Below, in pieces: positions 1-9,226 of a stretch of 64,000 nt of DNA (position 1 is the first letter of the stretch; each line of letters starts with the position of its first letter). The DNA is taken from positions 62,001-126,000 of the forward strand of contig NZ_FQUQ01000004.1 in the NCBI RefSeq assembly GCF_900129215.1. The letters run 5' to 3'. Source of the DNA: Pedobacter caeni (GTDB taxonomy: Bacteria > Bacteroidota > Bacteroidia > Sphingobacteriales > Sphingobacteriaceae). A program made the position numbers and the translations under genes. Below the pieces are notes generated by a model, which saw only the letters and a list, made by a program, of their open reading frames with translations, was not told the DNA's origin and did no database searches.

Positions 1-2
1 AT

Positions 3-2366
3 GAAAAATGGAGGCCACATCCCCTCAATGAGCAGTTAAAGAACTTTTTCATCACTGATTTTTTCAATGACCGCTTCCATCAGAACAAGTTATGGTTTTT
101 AAGCCCGGACGGTCTTTTTGCTGCGAAAAACAGCAAGATAGATCAATATATTTCCGGAATGTTCAAAGTAATAGAACAAGATGCAAAGAGCAACATCTGG
201 ATCGGTTCTGCAAACGGAGCTTACTACCTGACCGATAATGCACTAATTCATTTTGACGGGAAAAATGGTTTTACCAATAATATGGTAAGTGCGATTTTCA
301 GGGATGCAGAAAACAACATCTGGCTGGCTACCGATGGAACGGGATTGTTCAGGTTTATTGACCGCAGCTATGTGATATTTGATGAGTCGCAGGGGCTGAG
401 GAGCAAAATTGTGATGAGCCTGGCAAAAGGCCCGGCACCGGAAGAAATCTGGATGGGCACTTATGGTGGCCTTTTTCAGTATAAGGACAACAAGATCAAA
501 GAGATCAGTATTGCATCGGATGTAGAAGGCAGCAGGAACATTAACTTTCTGTACAATGACAAGGAGCAGAACATCTGGATAGGAACGGTATATGGCGGCC
601 TCTGGCGATACAACGGCAAACGCATGGAGCAAATGGTCAAAGATCAGCATGCGATCGCTTACAACACCATGCTTGAAGACAAACTTGGCCGGATCTGGCT
701 GTCTACCAATGCGGGTTGTTTTCAACTGGATAAAAAGAACCGCCAATTGAAATGGATCGGCAAACAATTTGGCAGTACCCTGTTAGAAACGGATCAGGGA
801 GAAATCCTGGTCGGCACACAGGATGGCGCTTATGTGATCAGTTCTTCTGAAGAAATCACTCAGCTGAAACTACCCCAGCTTGCAGGTTCCAGCATTCTTT
901 GTATGTCTAAATCAGCAGGCTCCATACTTTTCGGAACCTCGGATAACGGCATTCTGGTCTGGAACAAAAAGAAAGGGATCACCAGGACCATCAGTACCCG
1001 GGACGGCCTCGCTTCAGATCACATCTACAGCATGCTGACAGACGATCAGGGCATCATTTGGGTGGGTACAGGGAAAGGAGTCAATAAAATCAATACCAGC
1101 AATTTTAATGTCATCAAAAACAGCAATGAACAAGCCTTGCTGGTAGAGTGTAACCAAAATGCCATTCTTCAGGACAAAAACAAAGTATGGATCGGAACCA
1201 CCAAAGGGGCCGTGGTTTACAACAGTGCGTCCTACATCCCCAAGTCCGGCAAACCTTATATCTATATTAACGCTGTGACTGCCTTTGCACAAAACAAAGG
1301 GCGTCAGCAAAAACAACAAACGACCTTTACAGCGAACGACCTGGGCAGCGTCGCCACCCTTCCTTATCAGCAAAACAACATTAACATCAATTTTACCGGT
1401 ATTTTTCTCACCAATCCCGATGCCTTACTCTATCAATACCGTTTAATTGGCCTGGACACAAAGTTCAGTGAGACCATCAGCAATACTTCGATGAACTTCA
1501 GTTCTGTACCCCCGGGCAGGTATACCTTTCAGGTAAAGGCAATTACAAAGAATGGGACTTCCTCAGTAAATACCGCATCTTTTACTTTTGAAATTACTCC
1601 CCCCTATTATCAGACTGGTTTATTCAGATTGCTTATCTTTGTGCTCATTGTCCTGCTCATTCTTTTGGCGGTTTATATCATCATTAACCTGAAAGAACGC
1701 AAGAGAAAACTCAGGTTAAAGATCAAGCTGGAAGAGCAATTTAAGGTTAGAAAACAGACCGCTGAAGATTTTCATGACGATCTTGGTAACAAACTGACCC
1801 GGATCTCCGTCTTATCAGAAGTATTGAGCAGTATGATTGATGAGAAAGATACCGAAAAGAGAGGTATCATCTCAAAAATCAATGACAATGTAAATGAATT
1901 ATATAGGGGTACAAAGGATATATTATGGTCGTTAAATCCTAAAAACGACAAGTTAAGTGAATTGCTGGAGCATATCCGGGAATTTGGGAAGGAGATGTTT
2001 AACAGCACTCCTGTGCGGTTTGAAGACCGTATTCATCTGAACCACTATGACGGGAAGCTATCTTTAGACATGAGCAGAAACCTGCTGATGGTCTTTAAGG
2101 AAGCAATCCACAACGCGCTGAAACATTCCAAAGCAGGAGTGGTTATTTTTTCAGCAACAGTAAAGGATGGGGTACTCGAAATCGCTGTAAAAGACGATGG
2201 ACAAGGACTTGATGCCACAACATCCATGGATGGGCATGGAATAAACAATATGAACGTGAGAGCACAAAGAATCAACGCAAAATTAAATATCACTTCGGAT
2301 CATTCCGGAACGGAGATCATGTTAAGGGTTCATCTTTCCATGCTAATGCGCGCTAAAAATGTATAA
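3..2366 (+). CDS. Propeller-type sensor histidine kinase, 5' end outside window
   Basis: The reading frame is open from the left window edge, so the gene is truncated by the window; the first in-frame ATG at 159 is not a believable start because propeller-repeat sequence precedes it. Repeated blocks of the form NIWIG / NIWLAT (two-component regulator propeller) fill the N-terminal part, followed by a Y_Y_Y-type beta domain, one membrane helix near 1618-1690, then a HisKA_3 dimerisation domain with the phospho-accepting His in DFHDDLGN (about 1770). The ATPase domain shows KEAIHNALKHSK as N-box and DDGQGLD as G-box. The periplasmic propeller should sense a ligand and the cytoplasmic kinase should phosphorylate the regulator encoded next, whose start overlaps this stop by 8 nt. 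The signal is unknown; propeller kinases often sense glycans, but that is only family knowledge. Confidence 0.93.
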   Translation, partial: EKWRPHPLNEQLKNFFITDFFNDRFHQNKLWFLSPDGLFAAKNSKIDQYISGMFKVIEQDAKSNIWIGSANGAYYLTDNALIHFDGKNGFTNNMVSAIFRDAENNIWLATDGTGLFRFIDRSYVIFDESQGLRSKIVMSLAKGPAPEEIWMGTYGGLFQYKDNKIKEISIASDVEGSRNINFLYNDKEQNIWIGTVYGGLWRYNGKRMEQMVKDQHAIAYNTMLEDKLGRIWLSTNAGCFQLDKKNRQLKWIGKQFGSTLLETDQGEILVGTQDGAYVISSSEEITQLKLPQLAGSSILCMSKSAGSILFGTSDNGILVWNKKKGITRTISTRDGLASDHIYSMLTDDQGIIWVGTGKGVNKINTSNFNVIKNSNEQALLVECNQNAILQDKNKVWIGTTKGAVVYNSASYIPKSGKPYIYINAVTAFAQNKGRQQKQQTTFTANDLGSVATLPYQQNNININFTGIFLTNPDALLYQYRLIGLDTKFSETISNTSMNFSSVPPGRYTFQVKAITKNGTSSVNTASFTFEITPPYYQTGLFRLLIFVLIVLLILLAVYIIINLKERKRKLRLKIKLEEQFKVRKQTAEDFHDDLGNKLTRISVLSEVLSSMIDEKDTEKRGIISKINDNVNELYRGTKDILWSLNPKNDKLSELLEHIREFGKEMFNSTPVRFEDRIHLNHYDGKLSLDMSRNLLMVFKEAIHNALKHSKAGVVIFSATVKDGVLEIAVKDDGQGLDATTSMDGHGINNMNVRAQRINAKLNITSDHSGTEIMLRVHLSMLMRAKNV

Positions 2367-2991
2367 TCAACCGGAACCAAGGATTGTGATTATTGAAGAC
2401 GACCAGACCATCCGGGAGGGTTATGCTTATTTAATCAACCATACCTCTCCTTATACGGTAGTGGCAACTTATCCTTCCTTTGATGCGGCAAGGAATAAGA
2501 TTGCCAGGGATAACCCGGATGTGATTATACTGGACATCCAGCTTCCGGGGACCAATGGGATTGATGCTTTACCCATATTGAAGAAGCTACTTCCTGAGGT
2601 TTACATCATTATGCTGACGGTTTACGAAACAGAAAAGACCATTCTGGATGCCCTGGCAAATGGGGCCTCCGGTTATTTCACAAAGAACACCCCTACTGCC
2701 AAGCTCATTGAAGCCATCAGGGATGTGGTTCATGGTGGTGGCCCGATGAGTCCTGATGTAGCAAAGACGGTGATTCTCTCTCTACAACGGAATCCGGATT
2801 CCCCTCTTACCAGAAGGGAAACACAAATTCTGGAGCTGATGACCACAGGTAAAGACCGCGGACAGATTGCAAAAGAGTTGTTTATCGAAGTAGAAACGGT
2901 AAGGACACATACTAAAAATATCTATAGCAAGCTGAACGTAAACTCCAAGGCGGAAGCCATACAGGTTGCAAAAAACAAAAGGCTGGTATAA
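2359..2991 (+). CDS. NarL/LuxR-family response regulator
   Basis: A 210-residue protein with an N-terminal receiver domain (acidic pair EDD near residue 13, phospho-acceptor D59 in VIILDIQLPG, conserved T in MLTVYE and K in YFTKN) and a C-terminal LuxR-type helix-turn-helix (LTRRETQILELM to residue 205). It overlaps the kinase gene by 8 nt, so the two are translationally coupled and almost certainly form a cognate HisKA_3/NarL pair. Target genes are not evident; the convergent hexosaminidase and lipoprotein genes downstream are possible but unproven targets. Confidence 0.95.
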   Translation: MYNQPEPRIVIIEDDQTIREGYAYLINHTSPYTVVATYPSFDAARNKIARDNPDVIILDIQLPGTNGIDALPILKKLLPEVYIIMLTVYETEKTILDALANGASGYFTKNTPTAKLIEAIRDVVHGGGPMSPDVAKTVILSLQRNPDSPLTRRETQILELMTTGKDRGQIAKELFIEVETVRTHTKNIYSKLNVNSKAEAIQVAKNKRLV

Positions 2992-3010
2992 TACCAGCCT
3001 TTTGTTTTTT
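2971..3010. terminator. Bidirectional terminator between convergent genes
   Basis: A nearly perfect 19-bp inverted repeat (2971-2989 with 2991-3009), G+C rich in the middle and A/T rich outside, gives a T-run on either strand. It contains the last codons and stop of the response regulator gene and lies just before the stop of the convergent lipoprotein gene at 3026, so it can end transcription from both sides. Confidence 0.85.
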
Positions 3011-3025
3011 TACAGGAAATTTCTG

Positions 3026-3649
3026 TTATTCTTTGATCTCATTTGTAGAGAAGCTATTTCCGTTTAAGCGGTATTGCAGCATTTTTACTGCTCCGGCTTT
3101 AATGGTCGTATCCTTAGGATTGACCGCAGGAAAAGAGCGGAACAAATCCCCGTTCTTAATGATGAATTTATCTCCTCCCTGATACGCCTTTTTCATCGTG
3201 CTGCTTAAAGGAGGAAAACTGATCTTTCTGAACTCTCCGCCTGCATACTCATATACATTCAGGTCAAGCACGTTTTTCTTGCTCAGCAGTTCAATGTAAA
3301 GCTCCGGATTACCATCATTATCGAGGTCCATATTCCAGGCATCAGTAATGATCCCTTTGCGTTCATTAGAAAAGGATTTATAGTTATTCCTCAGCGTATC
3401 TGATAAGAGAATCAGGTATCCGCCTACACTGTCAACCCCTTTTCCCCAGCTCACTACTTCAAAGTTAATTCCCGGCCGGATGGCAATGTCTTTATAAAAA
3501 GGAAACTGCCCGGCAGGCTTTTTAGTTTCAGGTTGGGCAGATTTGCCTGCAGCCATTTTTTCGGCTGCATTGTCTCCGCAGGAAGCCAGTAAAAGCAGCC
3601 CTGCAAATAACAGGGGCAGCTTCATGAAATATTTACCTAGGTTCATCAT
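3026..3649 (-). CDS. Lipoprotein of unknown function
   Basis: A 207-residue protein with a lipoprotein signal: basic start, hydrophobic stretch and lipobox LLASC with Cys at residue 24. An internal start at residue 9 (MKLPLLF) is also possible. The mature part contains NMDLDNDGNPELYIE, a calcium-loop-like DxDxDG stretch reminiscent of FG-GAP/VCBS repeats, but only one such loop is visible. It lies 20 nt downstream of the hexosaminidase gene on the same strand, so co-transcription is likely. I do not recognise a family; a cell-envelope role is inferred from the signal alone. A similar GDLNHDQ loop occurs in the secreted protein at 16600-17313. Confidence 0.8.
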   Translation of the reverse strand: MMNLGKYFMKLPLLFAGLLLLASCGDNAAEKMAAGKSAQPETKKPAGQFPFYKDIAIRPGINFEVVSWGKGVDSVGGYLILLSDTLRNNYKSFSNERKGIITDAWNMDLDNDGNPELYIELLSKKNVLDLNVYEYAGGEFRKISFPPLSSTMKKAYQGGDKFIIKNGDLFRSFPAVNPKDTTIKAGAVKMLQYRLNGNSFSTNEIKE

Positions 3650-3669
3650 TTGTCTTTTTTAGCGAACAA

Positions 3670-5574
3670 TTATTTAGCTTTTACATCAACAGCAGCACCA
3701 TTGTTTAAAATGGTCTCTGTAACTACACTTTGTTTACCAGATGGCGTAATTACCACTGTTTTCAACGTACGTTTTTCTCCCTTAGGAACGATTACTTTTA
3801 CTCCGTTAGTATACAGGTTGCCATTAATCGAAGGACGGGTAAGATCTAAGGTATAATAAATTTTAGATCCTGCTACCGGGGCTTTCAGTTCCAGGTTAAA
3901 GCTTTCCCCGTTTAATACTTTCTCATTTAAGCCAAGTGGTGTAGGTACCCAATAATTAGTCTCTGTTTTATCCAGTCTTGCCAAATGAAGTGGAAGACGG
4001 TCTTCAGAGAAATTTTTAAGGTCTTTACGTGCTGGCTGGCTCCATGCGATTTCCGCTAAAGAGAAAACCCTTGGGATGATCATGTATTCTACTTTTGTGG
4101 GCGTCTGAATGTATTCTGTCCACAGGTTTGCCTGAACACCAATTACATATTTCTGCTGATCAGCATTCAGCTCTTTAGGCATCGGATCATAAGCATATGA
4201 GCTGGTATATGGCGCAAAACCACCAATGTTTGTAGGCTCATCAGGAGAATTGCTTTGCTTATGGTCAAAATATAAACCACCACCATTAGGGGTCATGATC
4301 ACATCATGGCTTTGTTTAGCTGCAGCAATACCACCTTCAGTACCTCTCCAGGACATTACAGTAGCATTAGGTGCAAGCCCACCTTCCAGAATTTCATCCC
4401 ATCCGATTACCGAACGCCCTCTTTTGTTGACATGTTTTTCTATTCTCTGGATGAAATAGCTCTGCAAACCATGCTCGTCTTTAAGGTTTAATTTTTTGAT
4501 CAGCTTCTGACAGAATTCACTTTGTTTCCAATATTCTTTAGGACACTCATCACCACCAATGTGGATGTATTTGGAAGGGAATAAAGCAATCACCTCATCC
4601 AATACATTTTCAAGGAATTTGAAGGTATTGTCGTTAGGTACAAATACATCATCAAATACGCCGAATTGTTGTTGCACCTGTTTGCCTTTTCTGCTTCCTG
4701 ACCATGGTGTTTTCGCATCTACGAAAGTATCTCTTTCCGGAAAGCAGCTCAATTCAGGATAAGCGGCAATTGCAGCTGAAGCATGTCCGGGAAGTTCAAT
4801 TTCAGGAACCACATTGATGAACCTTGCTGCTGCATAAGCCAGGACCTCTTTTACCTCATTCTGGGTATAAAAACCTTTATACTCTTTATTGTCAGTACCA
4901 ACACCAGGATGGTGTCCGATAATGGTTCCGTTTCTGCTGCCCCCTACCGAGGTAAGCTTCGGGTATTTTTTAATTTCTATTCTCCAGCCCTGATCGTCTG
5001 TTAAGTGCCAGTGGAAGTTGTTCAGTTTATACTGAGACATCACATCGATGTATTTTTTAACCAAAGCTACCGGAAAGAAATGACGGGATACATCCAGGTG
5101 CATTCCTCTGTATTTGAAACGTGGATAGTCATTGATTTCAGCCGCAGGAATCTGGATCTCATTGTCTTGTTTTTCCGGCATCAGCTGCATCATAGATTGT
5201 ACCGCGTAAAACAACCCTGCTTCCTTACCTATGATGGTGATCTTTTTGTCTGTAATGTTGATTTTGTATCCTTCGGCAGGTAATTGATCTGCACCTTCTG
5301 AGCTCAGGATGATCGCTTTTTCATTTGCAGTTTCCGCTTTTACTTCTCTCAGGGCAAAACCGCCTTTAGTAGTGACAAAAGCATTTAGCAAATCTGCCAT
5401 CCTTGAATTTTTAGGATCATTAGAGATTAAAACCACCGTTTTATCCAGTTTGAAGGTTCCGCTGTTCTTCTTAACGGATACCGGTGCAGGAATGATCCCC
5501 ATATTCGGATCATTTTGTGCAGAAGCTTCTACTGCAAGAAATGCCAGCAGAACAATTGTAAATAGTTTTCTCAT
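3670..5574 (-). CDS. Beta-N-acetylhexosaminidase, GH20
   Basis: A 634-residue exported glycosidase that removes terminal N-acetylglucosamine or N-acetylgalactosamine from glycans, by family knowledge using substrate-assisted catalysis. A signal peptide ends at ASAQ near residue 20. An N-terminal GH20b domain is followed by the catalytic barrel with HWHLTDDQGWRIE (about residue 190) and HIGGDECPKEYW, the Asp-Glu catalytic pair near residues 341-342. The tail from about 540 is a beta-rich chitobiase-C-like region. The length fits the family. It has no lipobox, so it is probably periplasmic. A role in chitin or host/peptidoglycan glycan turnover is plausible. The downstream lipoprotein gene follows after 20 nt. 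Confidence 0.95.
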   Translation of the reverse strand: MRKLFTIVLLAFLAVEASAQNDPNMGIIPAPVSVKKNSGTFKLDKTVVLISNDPKNSRMADLLNAFVTTKGGFALREVKAETANEKAIILSSEGADQLPAEGYKINITDKKITIIGKEAGLFYAVQSMMQLMPEKQDNEIQIPAAEINDYPRFKYRGMHLDVSRHFFPVALVKKYIDVMSQYKLNNFHWHLTDDQGWRIEIKKYPKLTSVGGSRNGTIIGHHPGVGTDNKEYKGFYTQNEVKEVLAYAAARFINVVPEIELPGHASAAIAAYPELSCFPERDTFVDAKTPWSGSRKGKQVQQQFGVFDDVFVPNDNTFKFLENVLDEVIALFPSKYIHIGGDECPKEYWKQSEFCQKLIKKLNLKDEHGLQSYFIQRIEKHVNKRGRSVIGWDEILEGGLAPNATVMSWRGTEGGIAAAKQSHDVIMTPNGGGLYFDHKQSNSPDEPTNIGGFAPYTSSYAYDPMPKELNADQQKYVIGVQANLWTEYIQTPTKVEYMIIPRVFSLAEIAWSQPARKDLKNFSEDRLPLHLARLDKTETNYWVPTPLGLNEKVLNGESFNLELKAPVAGSKIYYTLDLTRPSINGNLYTNGVKVIVPKGEKRTLKTVVITPSGKQSVVTETILNNGAAVDVKAK

Positions 5575-5689
5575 TTGTGTATTTTGTGTTTAATTCTTCT
5601 TTTATCACCCGGAATTTCATCAGCCTGCTGAACAGTTGATATTTCCCGGATTCAGGTTAAATAATCTGGTTTGAATTAATGCACAAGAT

Positions 5690-5727
5690 AAAAAAAATCC
5701 TTTAAAATAACGGGTTAAAAGCCGTTA
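5690..5727 (-). terminator. Probable terminator of the ORF6N gene
   Basis: On the minus strand a short stem (5722-5727 with 5708-5713, arms TAACGG and CCGTTA) starts in the stop codon of the ORF6N gene and is followed by a T-rich stretch ending in eight T residues. The stem is only 6 bp, so strength is uncertain. Confidence 0.5.
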
Positions 5728-6249
5728 TAACTTAAAACCTATTGGCTTCCTTGGTTCATCCTCCTTTTCCATAAACTGACTCAGGTAACCAAACAAAAGT
5801 TCTATTTTTTTATCTTGTTTGCCCATTCGCTTCTCGACCTGCTCCACGAGAAGGGCAACATCTTTATGCAGCAATAAGGTCTCTCTTAATTTTACAAAGA
5901 TTTCTATGATACGGATACTCATCTGGATCGCCCGGTCGCTCTTCAGTACATTGGACAGCATCAATACCCCATGTTCCGTAAACACATATGGAAATGTGCC
6001 TCCAAGGGCTTGTTTCGAAGGTATCGCAAATTGCGATACCATGTCATCAGCTTCCTCCTCTGTCAGCTGAAACATGAAATTTTCGGGAAAACGCGCTTTG
6101 TTACGTTTAACCTGCTCACGCAGACGTGTAGGTTTAATCTCATACAATTCTGCCAGATCCCTATCCAGCATCACCTTCTGATTTCTGATCAGGTAGATCT
6201 TACTCAGTAATACTTCATCTGCTATTGCAACATTCTTTGATGAACTCAT
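5725..6249 (-). CDS. ORF6N domain protein
   Basis: A 174-residue protein whose first 90 residues match the ORF6N domain (IYLIRNQKVMLDRDLAELY, then LREQVKRNKARFPENFMFQL and YVFTEHGVLMLSNVL). The domain occurs in phage anti-repressors and, as stand-alone copies, on many Bacteroidota chromosomes; DNA binding is assumed. The C-terminal part is a helical, probably coiled-coil segment (VEQVEKRMGKQDKKIELLF). No phage genes surround it, so this is a domesticated or orphan copy. A promoter box lies four nt before the start and overlaps a perfect palindrome, which could be an autoregulatory site. Confidence 0.9.
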   Translation of the reverse strand: MSSSKNVAIADEVLLSKIYLIRNQKVMLDRDLAELYEIKPTRLREQVKRNKARFPENFMFQLTEEEADDMVSQFAIPSKQALGGTFPYVFTEHGVLMLSNVLKSDRAIQMSIRIIEIFVKLRETLLLHKDVALLVEQVEKRMGKQDKKIELLFGYLSQFMEKEDEPRKPIGFKL

Positions 6250-6253
6250 GTAT

Positions 6254-6270
6254 CAAATATATCCGGATAT
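6254..6270 (-). promoter_or_regulatory. -7 box and overlapping palindrome before ORF6N gene
   Basis: The minus strand carries TATATTTG at 6261-6254, matching the Bacteroidota -7 consensus TAnnTTTG, with only four nt before the ATG. A perfect 12-bp palindrome ATATCCGGATAT (6259-6270) overlaps its upstream edge. The spacing predicts a transcript beginning at or next to the start codon. Confidence 0.6.
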
Positions 6271-6307
6271 TGCTACCGCTGGTTATTTTATCAGGATATT
6301 TTATCAT

Positions 6308-6341
6308 AAAAAAAGCGGGTCCCAATGGAACCCGCTTTTTT
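6308..6341 (-). terminator. Terminator after trxB
   Basis: Stem GCGGGT/ACCCGC extended by flanking A and T runs, with a seven-T tail on the minus strand, located 33 nt downstream of the trxB stop. The + strand also has six T residues, so it may work both ways, but both neighbouring genes are on the minus strand. Confidence 0.85.
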
Positions 6342-6373
6342 GACATCACGATATCTTGGTATCTTGATATCTC

Positions 6374-7336
6374 TTAAGATAAAGCTTTCACTTCGTGTTC
6401 TTTAGCAGCCAGGTAACGCTCTGCATCCAATGCAGCCATACATCCTGATCCTGCAGCTGTTACTGCCTGACGGTAATAATGGTCCTGAACATCACCAGCA
6501 GCAAAAACGCCTTCTACATTGGTTTTTGTAGAACCCGGGATGGTTTGCAGGTAACCAGTATCATCCATATCCAACCATCCTTTAAAGATGTCTGTATTTG
6601 GTTTATGACCAATCGCTACGAAGAAACCTTCCACAGGAATTTCTGATTCCACATTAGTCTGGTTGTTCAGTACTTTCACTGCGGTTACATTTTTACCGTT
6701 ACCCATGATTTCCAGCGTTTCGGTATGGTATATCACTTCGATATTCGGCGTATTCAATACACGGTGAACCATTGCTTTTGAAGCTCTGAATTCATCTCTT
6801 CTCACCAACATATATACTTTTCTGCAAAGTTTAGCCAGGTAAGTTGCTTCTTCAGCAGCGGTATCACCTGCACCAACAATAGCAACATCCTGTCCTTTAA
6901 AGAAGAAGCCATCACATACTGCACATGCAGAAACACCAAAACCATTATATTTTTGCTCAGAAGGCAGACCTAACCATTTTGCAGTAGCACCCGTAGAAAT
7001 GATCACAGTATCTGCAGTAACGGTTTTAATCTCATCTACCACTACTTTATGAGGCATAGATGAAAAGTCTACAGAACTCACATAACCAAAGCGGATATCC
7101 GTTCCAAAGCGCTCAGCCTGCTTACGGAAGTCTTCCATCATTTCCGGTCCCATAACCCCACCCGGATAACCAGGAAAATTATCAACATCGGTGGTTTGTG
7201 TCAATTGTCCACCTGGCTCCATACCGGTATACATTACGGGTTTCAGGTCTGCACGGGCCGCATAAATTGCTGCAGTATATCCTGCCGGGCCTGAGCCTAT
7301 AATTAAACATTGAACGTGTTCTATTTCTTCTGACAT
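6374..7336 (-). CDS. trxB: Thioredoxin-disulfide reductase
   Basis: A 320-residue cytoplasmic flavoprotein that passes electrons from NADPH through FAD and a redox disulfide to thioredoxin. FAD-binding GSGPAGYTAAIYAARA is at residues 13-28, the active-site CAVCDG near 137-142, NADPH-binding GAGDTAAEEA just after it, and the C-terminal FAD motif GVFAAGDVQD near 287. Length and domain order are those of low-molecular-weight TrxB. It has its own -7 box (7362-7369) and terminator, so it is probably monocistronic although it follows the carboxylase gene by 129 nt. Confidence 0.97.
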   Translation of the reverse strand: MSEEIEHVQCLIIGSGPAGYTAAIYAARADLKPVMYTGMEPGGQLTQTTDVDNFPGYPGGVMGPEMMEDFRKQAERFGTDIRFGYVSSVDFSSMPHKVVVDEIKTVTADTVIISTGATAKWLGLPSEQKYNGFGVSACAVCDGFFFKGQDVAIVGAGDTAAEEATYLAKLCRKVYMLVRRDEFRASKAMVHRVLNTPNIEVIYHTETLEIMGNGKNVTAVKVLNNQTNVESEIPVEGFFVAIGHKPNTDIFKGWLDMDDTGYLQTIPGSTKTNVEGVFAAGDVQDHYYRQAVTAAGSGCMAALDAERYLAAKEHEVKALS

Positions 7337-7361
7337 ATTATTTATTCTTTCTATTATGATA

Positions 7362-7369
7362 CAAAATTA
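7362..7369 (-). promoter_or_regulatory. -7 promoter box of trxB
   Basis: TAATTTTG on the minus strand fits TAnnTTTG and lies 25 nt upstream of the trxB ATG, giving a leader of about 20 nt. No clear -33 element was seen. Confidence 0.5.
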
Positions 7370-7465
7370 CACTTTTATCCTGCTTTGAACAAGAGACAAA
7401 ATGCAACATAGCCGCATTATGATTAACGGATTATAAATCAGGGCTTTTATCTTTCAATCCACAGA

Positions 7466-9094
7466 TCAGGTTTGGATGATCCCTACGTTGAACGCCTTTT
7501 TAATTGGCGACTGGTTAGCGGCCTCTATCCCCATAGAAATCACTTTACGCGTCTCTTTGGGGTCAATGATGCCATCTACCCATAACCTCGAAGCTGCATA
7601 ATATGGGGTAGTCTGACTATTGTACCGATCGGTAATTTCCTTTAACAATTCTGCTTCTTTTTCCGGAGTGATCGTTTCCCCTTTGGATTTGAGGGAAGAC
7701 TCCTGAATTTGTAACAATACTTTTGCAGCCTGAGCACCACCCATTACTGCAATCTTTGCACTTGGCCAGGCATAGATGAGCCTTGGATCATAGGCTTTAC
7801 CGCACATGGCATAATTTCCCGCGCCATAAGAATTCCCCATAACGATGGTAAACTTAGGTACAACTGAATTGGCCACCGCATTGACCATTTTGGCACCATC
7901 TTTAATGATCCCGCCCTGTTCAGATCTGCTGCCCACCATAAAGCCCGTAACATCCTGTAAAAACACCAGTGGGATTTTCTTCTGGTTACAGTTCATAATG
8001 AAGCGGGCGGCTTTATCTGCACTATCCGAGTAGATCACGCCACCGAACTGCATTTCCCCTTTTTTCGACTTCACTACTTTTCGTTGGTTGGCCACAATAC
8101 CAACCGCCCAGCCATCTACTCTTCCCAATCCGCAGATGATGCTTTGGCCATATAGTTTTTTATATTCTTCAAATTCTGAATTGTCCACCAGACGGTGAAT
8201 GATGTCCAGCATATCATAAGGCTTCTCCCTGTTTTCAGGTAAGATGCCATAAATTTCTTCGGGATCCAGCTTCGGTAAAGCAGGTTTAATCCTGTCAAAG
8301 CCTGCCGATTCCGGAGCACCCAACATGCTCATGATATTACGGATGCTGTCCAGACAAGCCTCATCATTCGGATGTTTGTAGTCAGTTACCCCGGAGATCT
8401 CACAATGTGTGGTCGCCCCGCCAAGGGTTTCGTTATCTATATCTTCACCGATGGCAGATTTCACCAGGTAAGAACCGGCAAGAAATACCGAACCGGTACC
8501 ATCTACAATCATGGCTTCATCGCTCATAATCGGAAGATAGGCCCCACCCGCCACACAAGAACCCATAATTGCGGAGATCTGTACAATTCCGTCTGCAGAC
8601 ATCATCGCATTGTTTCTGAACATCCGGCCAAAGTGTTCCTTATCAGGAAAGATCTCATCCTGCATCGGTAAATAAACCCCGGCACTATCTACCAGATAAA
8701 TTACCGGCAGACGGTTTTCCATGGCAATTTCCTGTGCCCTCAGGTTCTTTTTGGCCGTCATAGGAAACCAGGCGCCCGCTTTAACCGTCGCATCGTTTGC
8801 AACGATCATACACTGACGGCCCGAGACATAGCCAATTCCACAAACTACACCTGCAGAAGGGCAACCTCCCTGCTCGGCATACATGCCTTCAGCAGCCAAA
8901 GCACCCACTTCCAGAAATTCACTTTCTTTGTCAATCAGATAGGCAATACGCTCCCGCGCCAATAACTTTCCTTTTTCCTTTTGCTTTGCAGCACTCTTCT
9001 CTCCCCCACCCTGGTATATCTTCTTAAGTCTTGTCTTTAATTCGTAAACGGATTGTTTGTTCAAGTCTTCGTTTTTGTTGAACTCTATATTCAT
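7466..9094 (-). CDS. Acyl-CoA carboxylase carboxyltransferase (beta) subunit
   Basis: A 542-residue carboxyltransferase subunit that moves the carboxyl group from biotin to an acyl-CoA. The two crotonase-like halves are visible: the N-half with MIVANDATVKAGAWFP, LVDSAGVYLP and MGSCVAGGAYLP, the C-half with QDVTGFMVGS and GNSYGAGNYAMCG. The pattern HLRAQEIA-like plus EIFPDKEHFGR resembles methylcrotonyl-CoA carboxylase beta more than propionyl-CoA carboxylase, so a role in leucine breakdown is likely, but substrate cannot be fixed by eye. No biotin carboxylase/biotin carrier subunit is encoded nearby, so the partner must be elsewhere. It is preceded by a divergent AraC gene. Confidence 0.92.
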   Translation of the reverse strand: MNIEFNKNEDLNKQSVYELKTRLKKIYQGGGEKSAAKQKEKGKLLARERIAYLIDKESEFLEVGALAAEGMYAEQGGCPSAGVVCGIGYVSGRQCMIVANDATVKAGAWFPMTAKKNLRAQEIAMENRLPVIYLVDSAGVYLPMQDEIFPDKEHFGRMFRNNAMMSADGIVQISAIMGSCVAGGAYLPIMSDEAMIVDGTGSVFLAGSYLVKSAIGEDIDNETLGGATTHCEISGVTDYKHPNDEACLDSIRNIMSMLGAPESAGFDRIKPALPKLDPEEIYGILPENREKPYDMLDIIHRLVDNSEFEEYKKLYGQSIICGLGRVDGWAVGIVANQRKVVKSKKGEMQFGGVIYSDSADKAARFIMNCNQKKIPLVFLQDVTGFMVGSRSEQGGIIKDGAKMVNAVANSVVPKFTIVMGNSYGAGNYAMCGKAYDPRLIYAWPSAKIAVMGGAQAAKVLLQIQESSLKSKGETITPEKEAELLKEITDRYNSQTTPYYAASRLWVDGIIDPKETRKVISMGIEAANQSPIKKAFNVGIIQT

Positions 9095-9226
9095 TTGGGC
9101 AAGTTAAATCTATTTTCCAATGAAACAAAAGTCCGTTTCGGGCTTTGGTACAAAGCTTTCATTTGTTTTGTATTTCGTTATAAATTTGTTGCAAATATTT
9201 ATCTTGGGTGACAAAAAAAGACGGCC

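Noticed and set aside
1..158. Separate gene start at ATG 159 for the first kinase
   Set aside because: The frame is open to the edge and codes for another propeller repeat, so the true start is outside the window.
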